Shown here: in pieces, positions 42,086 to 51,053 of the stretch
Numbering within the stretch: the stretch's first letter is position 1
Layout: the number at the start of each line of letters is the position of its first letter
Assembly: GCA_964387945.1 (NCBI GenBank)
Contig: CAYLYX010000008.1
Span: forward strand, 120,608 to 184,607
DNA: 64,000 bases
Direction: 5' to 3'
Source: Parvicella sp964387945
GTDB lineage: Bacteria > Bacteroidota > Bacteroidia > Flavobacteriales_D > Parvicellaceae
Made by a program: the position numbers and the translations under genes
Notes under the pieces: generated by a model
The model's input: only the letters and a program-made list of their open reading frames with translations
Databases searched by the model: none
What the model was told of the DNA's origin: nothing

Positions 42086-44293
42086 TTAGTTAGTGGTAAT
42101 CATCGGCTGAAAGTCTTTTTTGTAGTACTTTTCATCAACTAGTTGGTCGTTTTCGTACCATCTTTCCAGACAAAGCTTGCCTTTCTCGTTGAACCATTGC
42201 CACTTGCCGGTTTTTTTGTCATTTTTAAATTCGAACTTTAGGTAAGGATCACCGTTTTTGTATTTGACCACGTCCTTTCCATCAGGTCTTTCGTAGGCGG
42301 TAATACCATTGTTTTCTGTCCAAATCGATGTAACCTCTCCTTTATAATTGATTTGATAGGAATGAATTTTCATAATTTCTCCGTTCTCCATATCAAACAG
42401 ACCATAATAAACCCCGTTTGCATGATAAAACTTAGAAACGCCTTCTTCTTGCCCTTCGTTAAAAGTTACTTCCTGAGAAACTTCTCCGTTGGGATGGTAG
42501 ATGACCCAATCGCCATCTTTACGACCATTTTTATAATTCCCTTTAGCCGAAACCTTTCCATTGTCATGATAAGCTACGAAGGAACCGCTTAACTTGCCGT
42601 CTTTCATTGTTCCTTTCTGGAAAAGCTGCCCGTTTGGATGCCACATCTCAAAAGGGCCTTCTTTGATGCCATTCACGTAGGTCTCAACTACCTTTCCTCC
42701 ATTGGGCGCAGTTCTTTCAATTTGTCCGTTTTTTTGAGATCCATCAGCGTTGAATGCTGATAGGTTGGGGTTGTGTACACAAACAACCTTCGCAGATGAG
42801 CATCCACGTTCCTTAAATTGGTCTTTTAGTGCTACAACCTCTTCGTAAGTTCCTTGCCAAGTAGAATGGTAGATGGTGATGTCGTTGTTGTCTTCAGTAG
42901 AAGTGACCATGTTTTTATTCTCTTCGCTTAAAAGAAATTGAGTCAATTCTTTAGAAGGAGCACCCTTAAACTTACCAAGAACTAAGTGGAACACCTCACA
43001 GTCCGTAGCCTTCGATTCGGTGACCGGGTATTCAATGCTGTTTTTTGCGAGCTTGTCTTTTGGTGAAGTATTGCTTACTAAATCCACTTTTTGATCGTCT
43101 TTTTTGATTAACACATTGTTTTGGAATAGGTTAACTGTTTGCACTGATCCATCAGGACCATAGCTGATGCTTTCGCCATCTTTGGCACCATGATTATAGG
43201 TTGTTTTGAACTTTACCGATCCGTCTTCGTAATAAAGAAATGCATCCCCATGTTGTTTGTTGTTAACGAAGTTGGTGGTTGAATAAATACTACCATCTGG
43301 ACGCCATGCGGTGGAAGTACCATTTTTCATGCCGTTGACATAGGTTTCTTCTATTTTGAAGCCGTCATCTTGCGTGTAGGTTCGCTTGCCTTCAAAACCG
43401 TTGGTACCCATGTTGCCTGATTCTAGGAGCGAACCGTCTGGTTTGTAAGTTTTGTATGGACCTATTGCCTCTCCATTCACGTAGGTCGAGAATTTGATCT
43501 CATTTCCTTGTTCATCATATAGCGTGGATGTGCCATTGCGCTTACCGTTTGAATAGGTCTCAGACAACTGCACTTCGCCATTTTCATAATACTGTGTGCA
43601 CTTACCTTCCACTTTGCCGTACTTGTAATTGCAATCCGTTTGAAGTTGTCCAGAAGGGTAGTAGAACTTTACGTTTCCGTGTTGCTTTCCGTTGAGGTCT
43701 TCTGTATAGGTTTCCAGCGTGCCATCTTCGTAGTAGCTTTTCCAGATGAAGCCACCATTTTTATTGGGAAGTTTCTCCGTTTTCAAATTACCATTTGGCC
43801 AATAGGTTTCAGACGGTGCATCGCTGACAGTAGGTTCTTCTTGAATTCTATATTGAGCTGCTTTTTCCCGCTGAGCTTTGGTATATGGCATGTCTAACGT
43901 GATCGAACCATATTGATCAATAAGCATTATGCCGATAGGATCATTGAACACCTCAGTGGAAGTGAAACTGGAGTTTCTTTCCATTTCTATATCCACTTGA
44001 GTTTCAGAATTGTTCTTAAGTGTGCCGTTTGAGAAGTCGAGTTCAATGAATTTGGAAACAAACCCCGTCTTTTCAAACCAAAGTTCGTAGTCCTTACCAG
44101 CTTCAATGTCTAGTACTTTGTACTTCCCTCCTTTGGAGTTTTCTGTAGAAACACTCGATGAGATAACCTCACCGTTTGATTTGAGTGTCACTTTGGTGTT
44201 GGGCTCTGTGGTTCGTCCTCGGATCGTCAGTGTTGTTTGCGCAAGCGAGACACCAAAAAATATCAGCAGGGTTGTGAGGGTAACGTATTTCAT
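42086..44293 (-). CDS. YwqK/MORN-repeat protein with SPOR-like insert
   Basis: From ATG 44293 the protein has 735 residues. A signal peptide ('MKYVTLTTLLIFFGVSLAQ') is followed by a carboxypeptidase-regulatory-like beta domain ('TLTIRGRTTEPNTKVTLKSN', to about residue 100). A first block of about ten MORN/YwqK repeats (~155-410) has the form NG-x-G-x3-xYxxGxL ('YWPNGNL', 'YYEDGTL', 'YYPSGQL', 'YYENGEV', 'YYEDGSV'). Residues ~428-510 look like a SPOR domain ('DCEVFHLVLGKFKG', 'ITIYHSTWQGTYEEVVALKDQFKERGCSSAKVV'). A second repeat block follows (~530-735: 'WHPNGQLF', 'YHDNGKVS', 'YHPNGEVS', 'YHANGVYYG'). YwqK repeats are usually labelled 'antitoxin'; nothing here supports that. A cell-envelope scaffold is likelier. 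Confidence 0.8.
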   Translation of the reverse strand: MKYVTLTTLLIFFGVSLAQTTLTIRGRTTEPNTKVTLKSNGEVISSSVSTENSKGGKYKVLDIEAGKDYELWFEKTGFVSKFIELDFSNGTLKNNSETQVDIEMERNSSFTSTEVFNDPIGIMLIDQYGSITLDMPYTKAQREKAAQYRIQEEPTVSDAPSETYWPNGNLKTEKLPNKNGGFIWKSYYEDGTLETYTEDLNGKQHGNVKFYYPSGQLQTDCNYKYGKVEGKCTQYYENGEVQLSETYSNGKRNGTSTLYDEQGNEIKFSTYVNGEAIGPYKTYKPDGSLLESGNMGTNGFEGKRTYTQDDGFKIEETYVNGMKNGTSTAWRPDGSIYSTTNFVNNKQHGDAFLYYEDGSVKFKTTYNHGAKDGESISYGPDGSVQTVNLFQNNVLIKKDDQKVDLVSNTSPKDKLAKNSIEYPVTESKATDCEVFHLVLGKFKGAPSKELTQFLLSEENKNMVTSTEDNNDITIYHSTWQGTYEEVVALKDQFKERGCSSAKVVCVHNPNLSAFNADGSQKNGQIERTAPNGGKVVETYVNGIKEGPFEMWHPNGQLFQKGTMKDGKLSGSFVAYHDNGKVSAKGNYKNGRKDGDWVIYHPNGEVSQEVTFNEGQEEGVSKFYHANGVYYGLFDMENGEIMKIHSYQINYKGEVTSIWTENNGITAYERPDGKDVVKYKNGDPYLKFEFKNDKKTGKWQWFNEKGKLCLERWYENDQLVDEKYYKKDFQPMITTN

Positions 44294-44371
44294 AGTCAGT
44301 AATTTCAAAAGCAAGATACAAAATTTGTGCCTGAATGAGACACTGGGTTAGAAAGGGAGAGGGGCTTTGTG

Positions 44372-45196
44372 TTATGTATTATAATCTTCCGTATTAGTCG
44401 AGATACAAGCTTGAAGAAACATCTCTCCAAAGTCTGTTGTTTTAAACATGCCCATGGTCTCTTTTTTTGCAACGCTCAGTCTGACTTCATCGTATTTATC
44501 AAAAATCTTCAGGTGATCCCTGTGTTCTTTTTTAATAAGGTCAAAATCATCTTTTAGGCTAATGAAGTAATGATCATGATAATTAATTAGACCAAGAGAA
44601 GTAAGGTTGTCTAAATAAATTCCAATGTTTGAAGGGAAATTTAATTCTATAGCAGAAGGTATTAGGGTAGCTTGAAGAAGTATTTGAAAGTACTGATATT
44701 CAATATCTGGGTTTTCGAAATGATCTACACTCAAAGCAGCACATGAACTATGAAGTTTAAAATACTGAAGAATTTTGGCTTCATCTGGAGATATTCTATC
44801 GATTATTCGAATAAAACCGGGGTGAGCAAATTCTACTTTGTTTTCATCAGACGCAGAACAAAGAAGTTCTACAAATGCACTGCTTAACTGATCGTTAGAA
44901 ACATATGTAAATCTATCAAGAATAGGGGTCGCTATTTCTGAAGGAACGCTAACGATTTCATTCTCACTAATAGACTGCAGCCTCTTTTTGTATTTCTCTA
45001 TGTTGCTTTCGAAGTATAATTTCGCTCTTTCATTAGCCCATTTAATTGGCCAAATCACAGTATTCGAAACGTCTACTACAGTAGATAACGCAGTACTAAT
45101 TTTTTTTCCAGGTTCCTGCAGAATATCCTTATAAACTTTCTTGGCTAATTTTCCTTGTCCAAGGTTTACCAATGCTGTTTTGTCTCCTTTTTCCAT
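44372..45196 (-). CDS. Abi-alpha (DUF4393) family protein, possible phage-defence gene
   Basis: A 274-residue soluble helical protein. Its order matches the Abi_alpha family: 'KLAKKVYKDILQEPGKKIS', 'LSTVVDVSNTVIWPIKWANERAKLYFESNIEKYKKRLQSI', 'VSVPSEIATPILDRFTYVSNDQLSSAFVELLCSAS', 'HPGFIRIIDRISPDEAKILQYF' and a C-terminal winged-helix-like 'LDNLTSLGLINYHD' part. The family takes its name from abortive infection, but the mechanism is not known and no phage partner is visible. It stands alone between the YwqK protein and clpB, with AT-rich codon use by eye, so it may be a transferred gene. The upstream gap carries the clpB terminator. Confidence 0.72.
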   Translation of the reverse strand: MEKGDKTALVNLGQGKLAKKVYKDILQEPGKKISTALSTVVDVSNTVIWPIKWANERAKLYFESNIEKYKKRLQSISENEIVSVPSEIATPILDRFTYVSNDQLSSAFVELLCSASDENKVEFAHPGFIRIIDRISPDEAKILQYFKLHSSCAALSVDHFENPDIEYQYFQILLQATLIPSAIELNFPSNIGIYLDNLTSLGLINYHDHYFISLKDDFDLIKKEHRDHLKIFDKYDEVRLSVAKKETMGMFKTTDFGEMFLQACISTNTEDYNT

Positions 45197-45267
45197 CGTT
45201 GTAATAATTAAATTAAAGTTGTGACAACTAAATCCAGTCTAAAATACGGCTTCAATTGTTAACAGAC

Positions 45268-45309
45268 AAAAAACCTCCCACTAATCTGAAAGGATTAGCA
45301 GGAGGTTTT
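45268..45309 (-). terminator. Rho-independent terminator of clpB
   Basis: The stem AAAACCTCC (45270-45278) pairs with GGAGGTTTT (45301-45309), and an inner stem CTAATC pairs with GATTAG. On the minus strand it is followed by a T-run and lies about 35 bases after the clpB stop. Confidence 0.85.
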
Positions 45310-45344
45310 AACCTAACTATGAAAAAACTGCTCTTGTAGTGCGT

Positions 45345-48023
45345 TTATGCTTTGTTGTCTTCTTCAGAATCGTCAATGATCTCCGCTTCTTCCACGTCTT
45401 CAACAATATCCTCGGCAGATCTCACAGGCTCGTCTTGCTTTCTGAAGACCATTTTGTTGTTGAACTCATCAATCAGAATCTTATCCTCAACGGTAACATC
45501 GCCCGCCAAAATGGCTTTGGAAAGTTCGTTCAGTAACGACTTCTGAATAACTCTTTTCACTGGTCTTGCACCAAACTGTGGGTCATAACCCGTATTGGTA
45601 AGGTAGTCGATGGCGTAATCCGTTGCTTCGATTTCGATGTGTTTCTCCTTGAGTTTCTTCGCCAATTGACTCAGTTGAATCTTCACGATATCTTTCACGT
45701 CAGCCTTAGATAACGGTCTGAACATAATCGTTTCGTCAATTCGGTTCAGGAACTCTGGTCGCAGCGAGTGCTTCAACAATTCAAACACCTGGTACTTTGT
45801 CTTTTCTGCTACTTCGTCCATAGTGTCTTCCGTGGCATCGTCAAAGTTCTGCATGATCACATCACTTCCTAAATTCGAAGTCATGATGATGATGGTGTTT
45901 TTAAAGTTGACCATCCGCCCTTTACCATCTGTCATTCGTCCATCATCCAACACTTGTAATAAGATATTGAATACGTCCGGATGTGCTTTCTCGATCTCGT
46001 CTAACAAAATCACTGAATAAGGTCGTCTTCTCACGGCTTCTGTCAACTGCCCACCTTCATCGTAACCCACGTATCCCGGAGGTGCCCCCACCAATCGAGA
46101 CACAGCGTGTCTTTCCTGGTACTCGCTCATGTCGATTCTCGTCATAGCATTTTCATCGTCAAACAAAAACTCGCTCAACGCTTTGGCTAGCTCGGTTTTA
46201 CCCACACCTGTTGTTCCTAAGAAAATGAACGAGCCAATAGGTCGTTTCTCGTCTTGTAATCCAGCTCTATTTCTGCGTACGGCATCACTTACCGCAATGA
46301 TCGCTTCTTTTTGTCCCACCACTCGTTTGGCCAATTCGTCTTCTAGTCGTAAGAGTTTTTCACGCTCACTTTCCAGCATTTTAGTAACCGGAATACCTGT
46401 CCATTTACTTACGACTTCTGCAACTTCATCAGCATCTACCTCCTCCTTGATCATTTTAGAGTTGGTCTGTAATTCCGCCAGATCAGCCTTAAGTTTTTCG
46501 ATGTTCTTATTGACTTCCTGTAATCTCCCGTAGCGAATTTCCGCCACTTTTCCGAAATCTCCTGCTCGTTCAGCTTGCTCTGCTGCCAACTTCAAATCTT
46601 CAACTTCTTGTTTAGCATTCTGAATGTTTTCTACTACCTCTTTCTCAGAAGACCATTTTGCCATCAAAGAATCTCTTCTCTCTTGAAGGTTGGCTAACTC
46701 TTCTTGAAGCACTTCCAGTTTTTTGAAATCGTTCTCCCGCTTAATGGCTTCTCTTTCGATCTCCATCTGCATGATCTTTCTTTCAATCTCGTCCAACTCT
46801 TCTGGTTTGGAGTTGATTTCCATTCTCAGTTTAGACGCAGCTTCATCGATCAGGTCGATCGCTTTATCAGGTAAGAATCGATCACTGATATATCGGGTAG
46901 AAAGTTCTACAGCAGCAATGATTGCAGCATCTTTAATCTGCACCTTGTGGTGAGTTTCGTACTTTTCTTTTATTCCTCTCAAAATCGAGATGGCATCTTC
47001 TTGCGAAGGTTCATCGATTAAGACTTTCTGAAACCTTCTTTCCAGCGCTTTATCCTTTTCAAAGTACTTTTGATATTCATCCAGGGTTGTTGCACCAATT
47101 GCTCTTAACTCGCCACGTGCCAGTGCTGGTTTTAAGATATTCGCTGCATCCATTGCTCCTTGACCACCTCCAGCACCCACTAACGTATGGATCTCATCAA
47201 TGAACAGTACGATTTGTCCATCAGCGCTGGTCACTTCTTTGATTACCGCTTTTAGTCGCTCCTCAAACTCTCCTTTGAATTTCGCCCCAGCAATCAACGC
47301 TCCCATGTCTAGCGAGTAGATGATCTTATCCTTTAAGTTCTCTGGAACATCACCTCCGATAATTCGATGCGCCAATCCTTCAGCAATAGCGGTTTTACCT
47401 ACTCCCGGTTCACCGATGAGAATGGGGTTATTCTTGCTTCTACGCGTCAAAATTTGCAATACACGTCTAATTTCTTCGTCTCTACCAATAACGGGGTCGA
47501 GCTTTCCATCTCTTGCCATTTGGTTAAAGTTGAGCGCATATTTATCGAGTGAGTTATAAGTGTCTTCCTGACTTTGAGAAGTGACGCGTTGTCCATTTCT
47601 GAGGTCGTCAATTACTTGGGTCAAACCTTTTTCTGTGATTCCCTGATCTTTCATAAGTTGGGAAGTCTGGTCGCTACTTTTTATCAACGCCAACAGTAGG
47701 TGTTCGATACTCACGAACTCATCTTTCATTTTTCGCGAAATATCTGTAGCCTTAACGAGGGTTTGTGAAGCATTTCTTGAAAGTTGGATATCTCCACCGC
47801 TAACCGAGGGATATGAGGCAACGATGCTAGACAATGTTTGCTCAAACACCTTTTGGTTGATTCCAAATTTGCTTAGGATATGTTGTGTCAGGTTTTCATC
47901 TGCTTTGAGAATCCCTGTGAGCAAGTGTGCATTTTCGATCTGCTGCTGACCATTGGATACGGTAGCTAAATTAGCTTCCGAAATAGCTTCTTGCGCTTTG
48001 ATTGTGAAATTATTTAAATTCAT
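45345..48023 (-). CDS. clpB: ATP-dependent chaperone ClpB
   Basis: A Hsp100 disaggregase that works with DnaK. The 892-residue protein has the N-terminal Clp repeats ('FTIKAQEAISEANLATVSNG'), NBD1 with Walker A 'IGEPGVGKTAIAEGLA' (~204) and 'VLFIDEIHTLVGAGG', a long coiled-coil middle domain (~400-520, 'RKIMQMEIEREAIKREN'), and NBD2 with Walker A 'LGTTGVGKTELAKAL' (~601), 'LLDEIEKAHPDVF' and 'RPEFLNRIDE'. An acidic tail ends the protein. No CIRCE or sigma-32-like site is recognised in the 290-base gap upstream, which shows no further structure. Confidence 0.97.
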   Translation of the reverse strand: MNLNNFTIKAQEAISEANLATVSNGQQQIENAHLLTGILKADENLTQHILSKFGINQKVFEQTLSSIVASYPSVSGGDIQLSRNASQTLVKATDISRKMKDEFVSIEHLLLALIKSSDQTSQLMKDQGITEKGLTQVIDDLRNGQRVTSQSQEDTYNSLDKYALNFNQMARDGKLDPVIGRDEEIRRVLQILTRRSKNNPILIGEPGVGKTAIAEGLAHRIIGGDVPENLKDKIIYSLDMGALIAGAKFKGEFEERLKAVIKEVTSADGQIVLFIDEIHTLVGAGGGQGAMDAANILKPALARGELRAIGATTLDEYQKYFEKDKALERRFQKVLIDEPSQEDAISILRGIKEKYETHHKVQIKDAAIIAAVELSTRYISDRFLPDKAIDLIDEAASKLRMEINSKPEELDEIERKIMQMEIEREAIKRENDFKKLEVLQEELANLQERRDSLMAKWSSEKEVVENIQNAKQEVEDLKLAAEQAERAGDFGKVAEIRYGRLQEVNKNIEKLKADLAELQTNSKMIKEEVDADEVAEVVSKWTGIPVTKMLESEREKLLRLEDELAKRVVGQKEAIIAVSDAVRRNRAGLQDEKRPIGSFIFLGTTGVGKTELAKALSEFLFDDENAMTRIDMSEYQERHAVSRLVGAPPGYVGYDEGGQLTEAVRRRPYSVILLDEIEKAHPDVFNILLQVLDDGRMTDGKGRMVNFKNTIIIMTSNLGSDVIMQNFDDATEDTMDEVAEKTKYQVFELLKHSLRPEFLNRIDETIMFRPLSKADVKDIVKIQLSQLAKKLKEKHIEIEATDYAIDYLTNTGYDPQFGARPVKRVIQKSLLNELSKAILAGDVTVEDKILIDEFNNKMVFRKQDEPVRSAEDIVEDVEEAEIIDDSEEDNKA

Positions 48024-48313
48024 TTTGTTGTATACTTTTAAGGGTAAACTAATTGTTTGTTTACTTGCCTTAAGTCAAATATTGCTCCATTTGACGCACT
48101 CGGAAATTTTGTCTTGAAAGTTTGGTTTTGCTGGGTCTATTTCTGACGAAATGTCCTGATTAGCAAGGGTTTTCCGTCATTTTTTCAGTTCTTTCGTTAA
48201 GTTGCTTGACGAGAGAATTGCTTCGCATTCGCAGTCAACATAACTTCAAATGACCCGTTCTTTTCGTTTTAAATTGGTGTGACCTAATTCATTAAACGAT
48301 ATCTTTGTCCATC

Positions 48314-50086
48314 ATGAGTAAAGAGCAAGGAAGAACCTGGGACACAAGTCTCTTTAAACGAGTGTTCAAATTCACCAAGCCCTACAAGGGGTTGCTATAT
48401 GGAACGCTGGCTTTAATTGGTGTACTTGCTTTTTTAGGTCCCATTCGCGTAGCGCTTATTGGCTACATGGTCACGAATTACATCGAGGCGAAAGACCTAT
48501 CGGGATTGCAGAACTTCACCTTTATTGTGATCGGAATTCTGTTGGTAGAAACGGTGTTCAGTTTCATGAGTACCTATTTTTCAAATAAACTCGGACAGAG
48601 TGTAGTGAAAGATTTGCGTAATAAACTCTTTGGTCATATCACAAAACTCCGTTTGAAATTCTTTGACAACAATCCTATAGGGATGTTGGTAACCAGAGCA
48701 GTAAGTGATATGGAAACGGTGGCACAAATCTTTTCTCAAGGGTTTCTATCCATCGTGGGAGATATCTTGGTGTTGATTTTTGCGCTGGTGATGATGCTGA
48801 TCATCAATTGGCAACTGACGTTAGTTGTGCTGATTCCCATTCCGATTTTGATTATTGCTACCAATATCTTTAAGAAAGCCATCAAAAAAGCCTTTCAGGA
48901 TGTTAGAAAGGAGGTCTCAGCGTTGAATACCTTTGTGCAGGAGCGAATTACCGGTATGGCGTTGGTGAAGGTGTTTGGAAGAGAGGAACGTGAAGCTAAA
49001 TCCTTTGAAGCCATCAACTCAAGACATAAAAAGGCCAACATCAAAAGCATCTGGGCATATTCAATTTTCTTCCCAGTAGTGGAAATTCTCAGTGGATTGT
49101 CATTAGGTTTGTTGATTCTTTACACATTAGCTCAGGTTGATAATCCGGGAGCGAACTTTGCTGTTCTAGCTGGACAATTGACGGCTTTCATTATGTATAT
49201 CAGCATGATGTATCGTCCGATCAGAATGTTGGCGGATCGGTTCAATACCCTGCAGATGGGATTGGTGGGTGCTGAACGTGTTTTTAAAATTCTGGACACG
49301 GATGAAACGATTCCAAATACAGGTTCGGTTACAAAACATAAATTCGAAGGAAGTATTTCATTTAGAGATGTATGGTTTGCCTATAACAATGAAGATTATG
49401 TGTTGAAGAACCTGAACTTTGATGTAGCCGCTGGCGAAACCGTAGCGTTTGTCGGTGCAACGGGTGCGGGAAAAACATCCATCATTAACCTGTTGGGGAG
49501 GTTCTATGAGTACCAGAAAGGAAGTATAAAAATTGATGGAGAAGATATTCGAGATATTGAGTTGACATTGCTAAGAGACAATATCTCTGTTGTTTTGCAA
49601 GATGTATTCCTTTACAGCGGTTCGATTTATGATAACGTTACCTTGGGTAACCCTGAGATTTCTAAAGAACAAGTCGTTGAAGCTGCCAAATTGGTAGGTG
49701 CGCATGAGTTCATTGATCGTTTGCCAGATGGGTATGGTTTCAATGTAAAAGAAAGAGGAGGGTTATTGTCTGTGGGACAACGCCAGCTGATTGCTTTCAT
49801 CCGTGCTTACGTTTACCAGCCCAAAGTATTGATTTTGGATGAGGCAACTTCCTCCATTGATTCTGAAAGTGAGATGTTGATTCAGCATGCCATCGACAAG
49901 TTAACCAAGGGAAGAACCTCCATTGTTATCGCACACCGTTTGTCTACCATCAAAAATGCAAACAAGATCATTGTGTTGGATAGCGGTGAAATTGTTGAGA
50001 TGGGAAGTCATGCAGAATTATTGCAAGATCCAGATGGGGCTTATCGAAAGCTATACGAAACCCAATTCGAAGGGCATGAAGTGTAA
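48314..50086 (+). CDS. ABC exporter, fused membrane and ATPase domains (MsbA-like)
   Basis: A half-transporter of 590 residues. The ABC type-1 membrane domain (~20-310) has six hydrophobic segments, then the ATPase with Walker A 'GATGAGKTSI' (~382), Q-loop 'VVLQDVFLYSGSIYDNV', Walker B 'VLILDEATSSID' and 'IVIAHRLSTIKNA'. The signature is 'LSVGQRQL' where LSGGQ is usual, a variant typical of one Bacteroidota MsbA-like clade. Such proteins flip lipids or export drugs; the substrate is unknown. ATG 48314 is preferred to the TTG at 48305, which lies in a TATCTTTG box (48300-48307). It overlaps the next gene by 11 bases. Confidence 0.9.
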   Translation: MSKEQGRTWDTSLFKRVFKFTKPYKGLLYGTLALIGVLAFLGPIRVALIGYMVTNYIEAKDLSGLQNFTFIVIGILLVETVFSFMSTYFSNKLGQSVVKDLRNKLFGHITKLRLKFFDNNPIGMLVTRAVSDMETVAQIFSQGFLSIVGDILVLIFALVMMLIINWQLTLVVLIPIPILIIATNIFKKAIKKAFQDVRKEVSALNTFVQERITGMALVKVFGREEREAKSFEAINSRHKKANIKSIWAYSIFFPVVEILSGLSLGLLILYTLAQVDNPGANFAVLAGQLTAFIMYISMMYRPIRMLADRFNTLQMGLVGAERVFKILDTDETIPNTGSVTKHKFEGSISFRDVWFAYNNEDYVLKNLNFDVAAGETVAFVGATGAGKTSIINLLGRFYEYQKGSIKIDGEDIRDIELTLLRDNISVVLQDVFLYSGSIYDNVTLGNPEISKEQVVEAAKLVGAHEFIDRLPDGYGFNVKERGGLLSVGQRQLIAFIRAYVYQPKVLILDEATSSIDSESEMLIQHAIDKLTKGRTSIVIAHRLSTIKNANKIIVLDSGEIVEMGSHAELLQDPDGAYRKLYETQFEGHEV

Positions 50087-51005
50087 TCACCTTATTGGGT
50101 TGCTGTTTCCTTTACTGTTGTGGAGTTGTGCTGCTCTTCCTGAAGTTGCAAGTGATGTAAAAATAACTGTGCACACGCAAGTGGAAGTGGGCTGGGGACC
50201 CGAAGATTTTGACTTAGATCAATCCAAAACAGTAGATTATCCAAGATTGCTCGTAGCCTGTGATGAACGAAGAGATGGGGAGACGCAGGGTGAAATCTGG
50301 GAAGTAGACCTCCGTGATTTTTCTTCACGTAAATTAGAAATCAGTTTTGAAGATGCTACTAACTTCCACCCTCATGGTATGAGTACGTTTGGTGATTTCT
50401 TGTTTGTGATTAGTCACAACGACAAAAAAGAAGAGTTTTATCGGTTTAAAATAGCCAAGGGGGAATTGATTGAAGATACGGTCTGGACGGAAGATGTGAT
50501 TGGACATGGAAATGATCTTTATGTCGTGGGTGAAAATGAGTTCTATTATTCGGATTTTAAAGCTTTTGGGGGTAGTGTCGTGCACTATTTTGAAGGCGAA
50601 TGGGAGAAGGTTGTCAAGCACCTTAGGTATCCCAATGGAGTTTATGTGATGGGCGATGCGTTGTATGTAACAACAACCCTTCAAAATAAAGTTTTTGCTT
50701 GTGATTTGGCGGAAGGTACGAAGGAAAAGATAGCTAAGGTAAAGGGAGGAGATAACCTGATGTATGATGGTACTAACTTATACACAACCTCTCATCCTAA
50801 TTTTCGAAAATTTATAAAGCACTACAAAAATGCAGAGAAAAAGGCTCCTTCTGTGGTGTATGAAATTTCATTGCAGGGCAATAAAGTGATCTATAGCGAT
50901 GCGGGAGAGCAAATCTCAGCAGCCAGTGTTGCATGGAGGTATGAAGATTACCTGATCATCGGACAAGTGTTTGATAATTTTCTGTGGGTGGGGAAGGTTC
51001 AGTAA
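50076..51005 (+). CDS. Paraoxonase/arylesterase-like beta-propeller lipoprotein
   Basis: A 309-residue protein from ATG 50076, with a lipoprotein signal ('MKCNHLIGLLFPLLLWSC', lipobox LWSC). The propeller repeats resemble paraoxonase/SMP-30: 'NFHPHGMSTFGDFLFVISH', 'VIGHGNDLYVVGENEFYYSD' and 'RYPNGVYVMGDALYVTTTLQN'. The PHG, ND and PNG positions correspond to calcium-binding and active-site loops of the PON family. A periplasmic lactonase or esterase activity is inferred. The 51 extra residues of the longer open frame (from 49923) lie inside the exporter gene and are not real. It is coupled to the exporter by overlap. Confidence 0.78.
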   Translation: MKCNHLIGLLFPLLLWSCAALPEVASDVKITVHTQVEVGWGPEDFDLDQSKTVDYPRLLVACDERRDGETQGEIWEVDLRDFSSRKLEISFEDATNFHPHGMSTFGDFLFVISHNDKKEEFYRFKIAKGELIEDTVWTEDVIGHGNDLYVVGENEFYYSDFKAFGGSVVHYFEGEWEKVVKHLRYPNGVYVMGDALYVTTTLQNKVFACDLAEGTKEKIAKVKGGDNLMYDGTNLYTTSHPNFRKFIKHYKNAEKKAPSVVYEISLQGNKVIYSDAGEQISAASVAWRYEDYLIIGQVFDNFLWVGKVQ

Positions 51006-51053
51006 TTACTAATTGAAACATCCTCAAGTTGCCCCATTTTCAAATCAATCGTC

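Noticed and set aside
42086..44293. Toxin-antitoxin module suggested by the YwqK repeats
   Set aside because: No toxin gene is adjacent and the protein is exported with a SPOR-like insert, which does not fit an antitoxin.
49923..50075. N-terminal extension of the paraoxonase-like gene inside the exporter gene
   Set aside because: The extra 51 residues are an out-of-frame reading of the exporter's ATPase end; the ATG at 50076 begins a proper lipoprotein signal.
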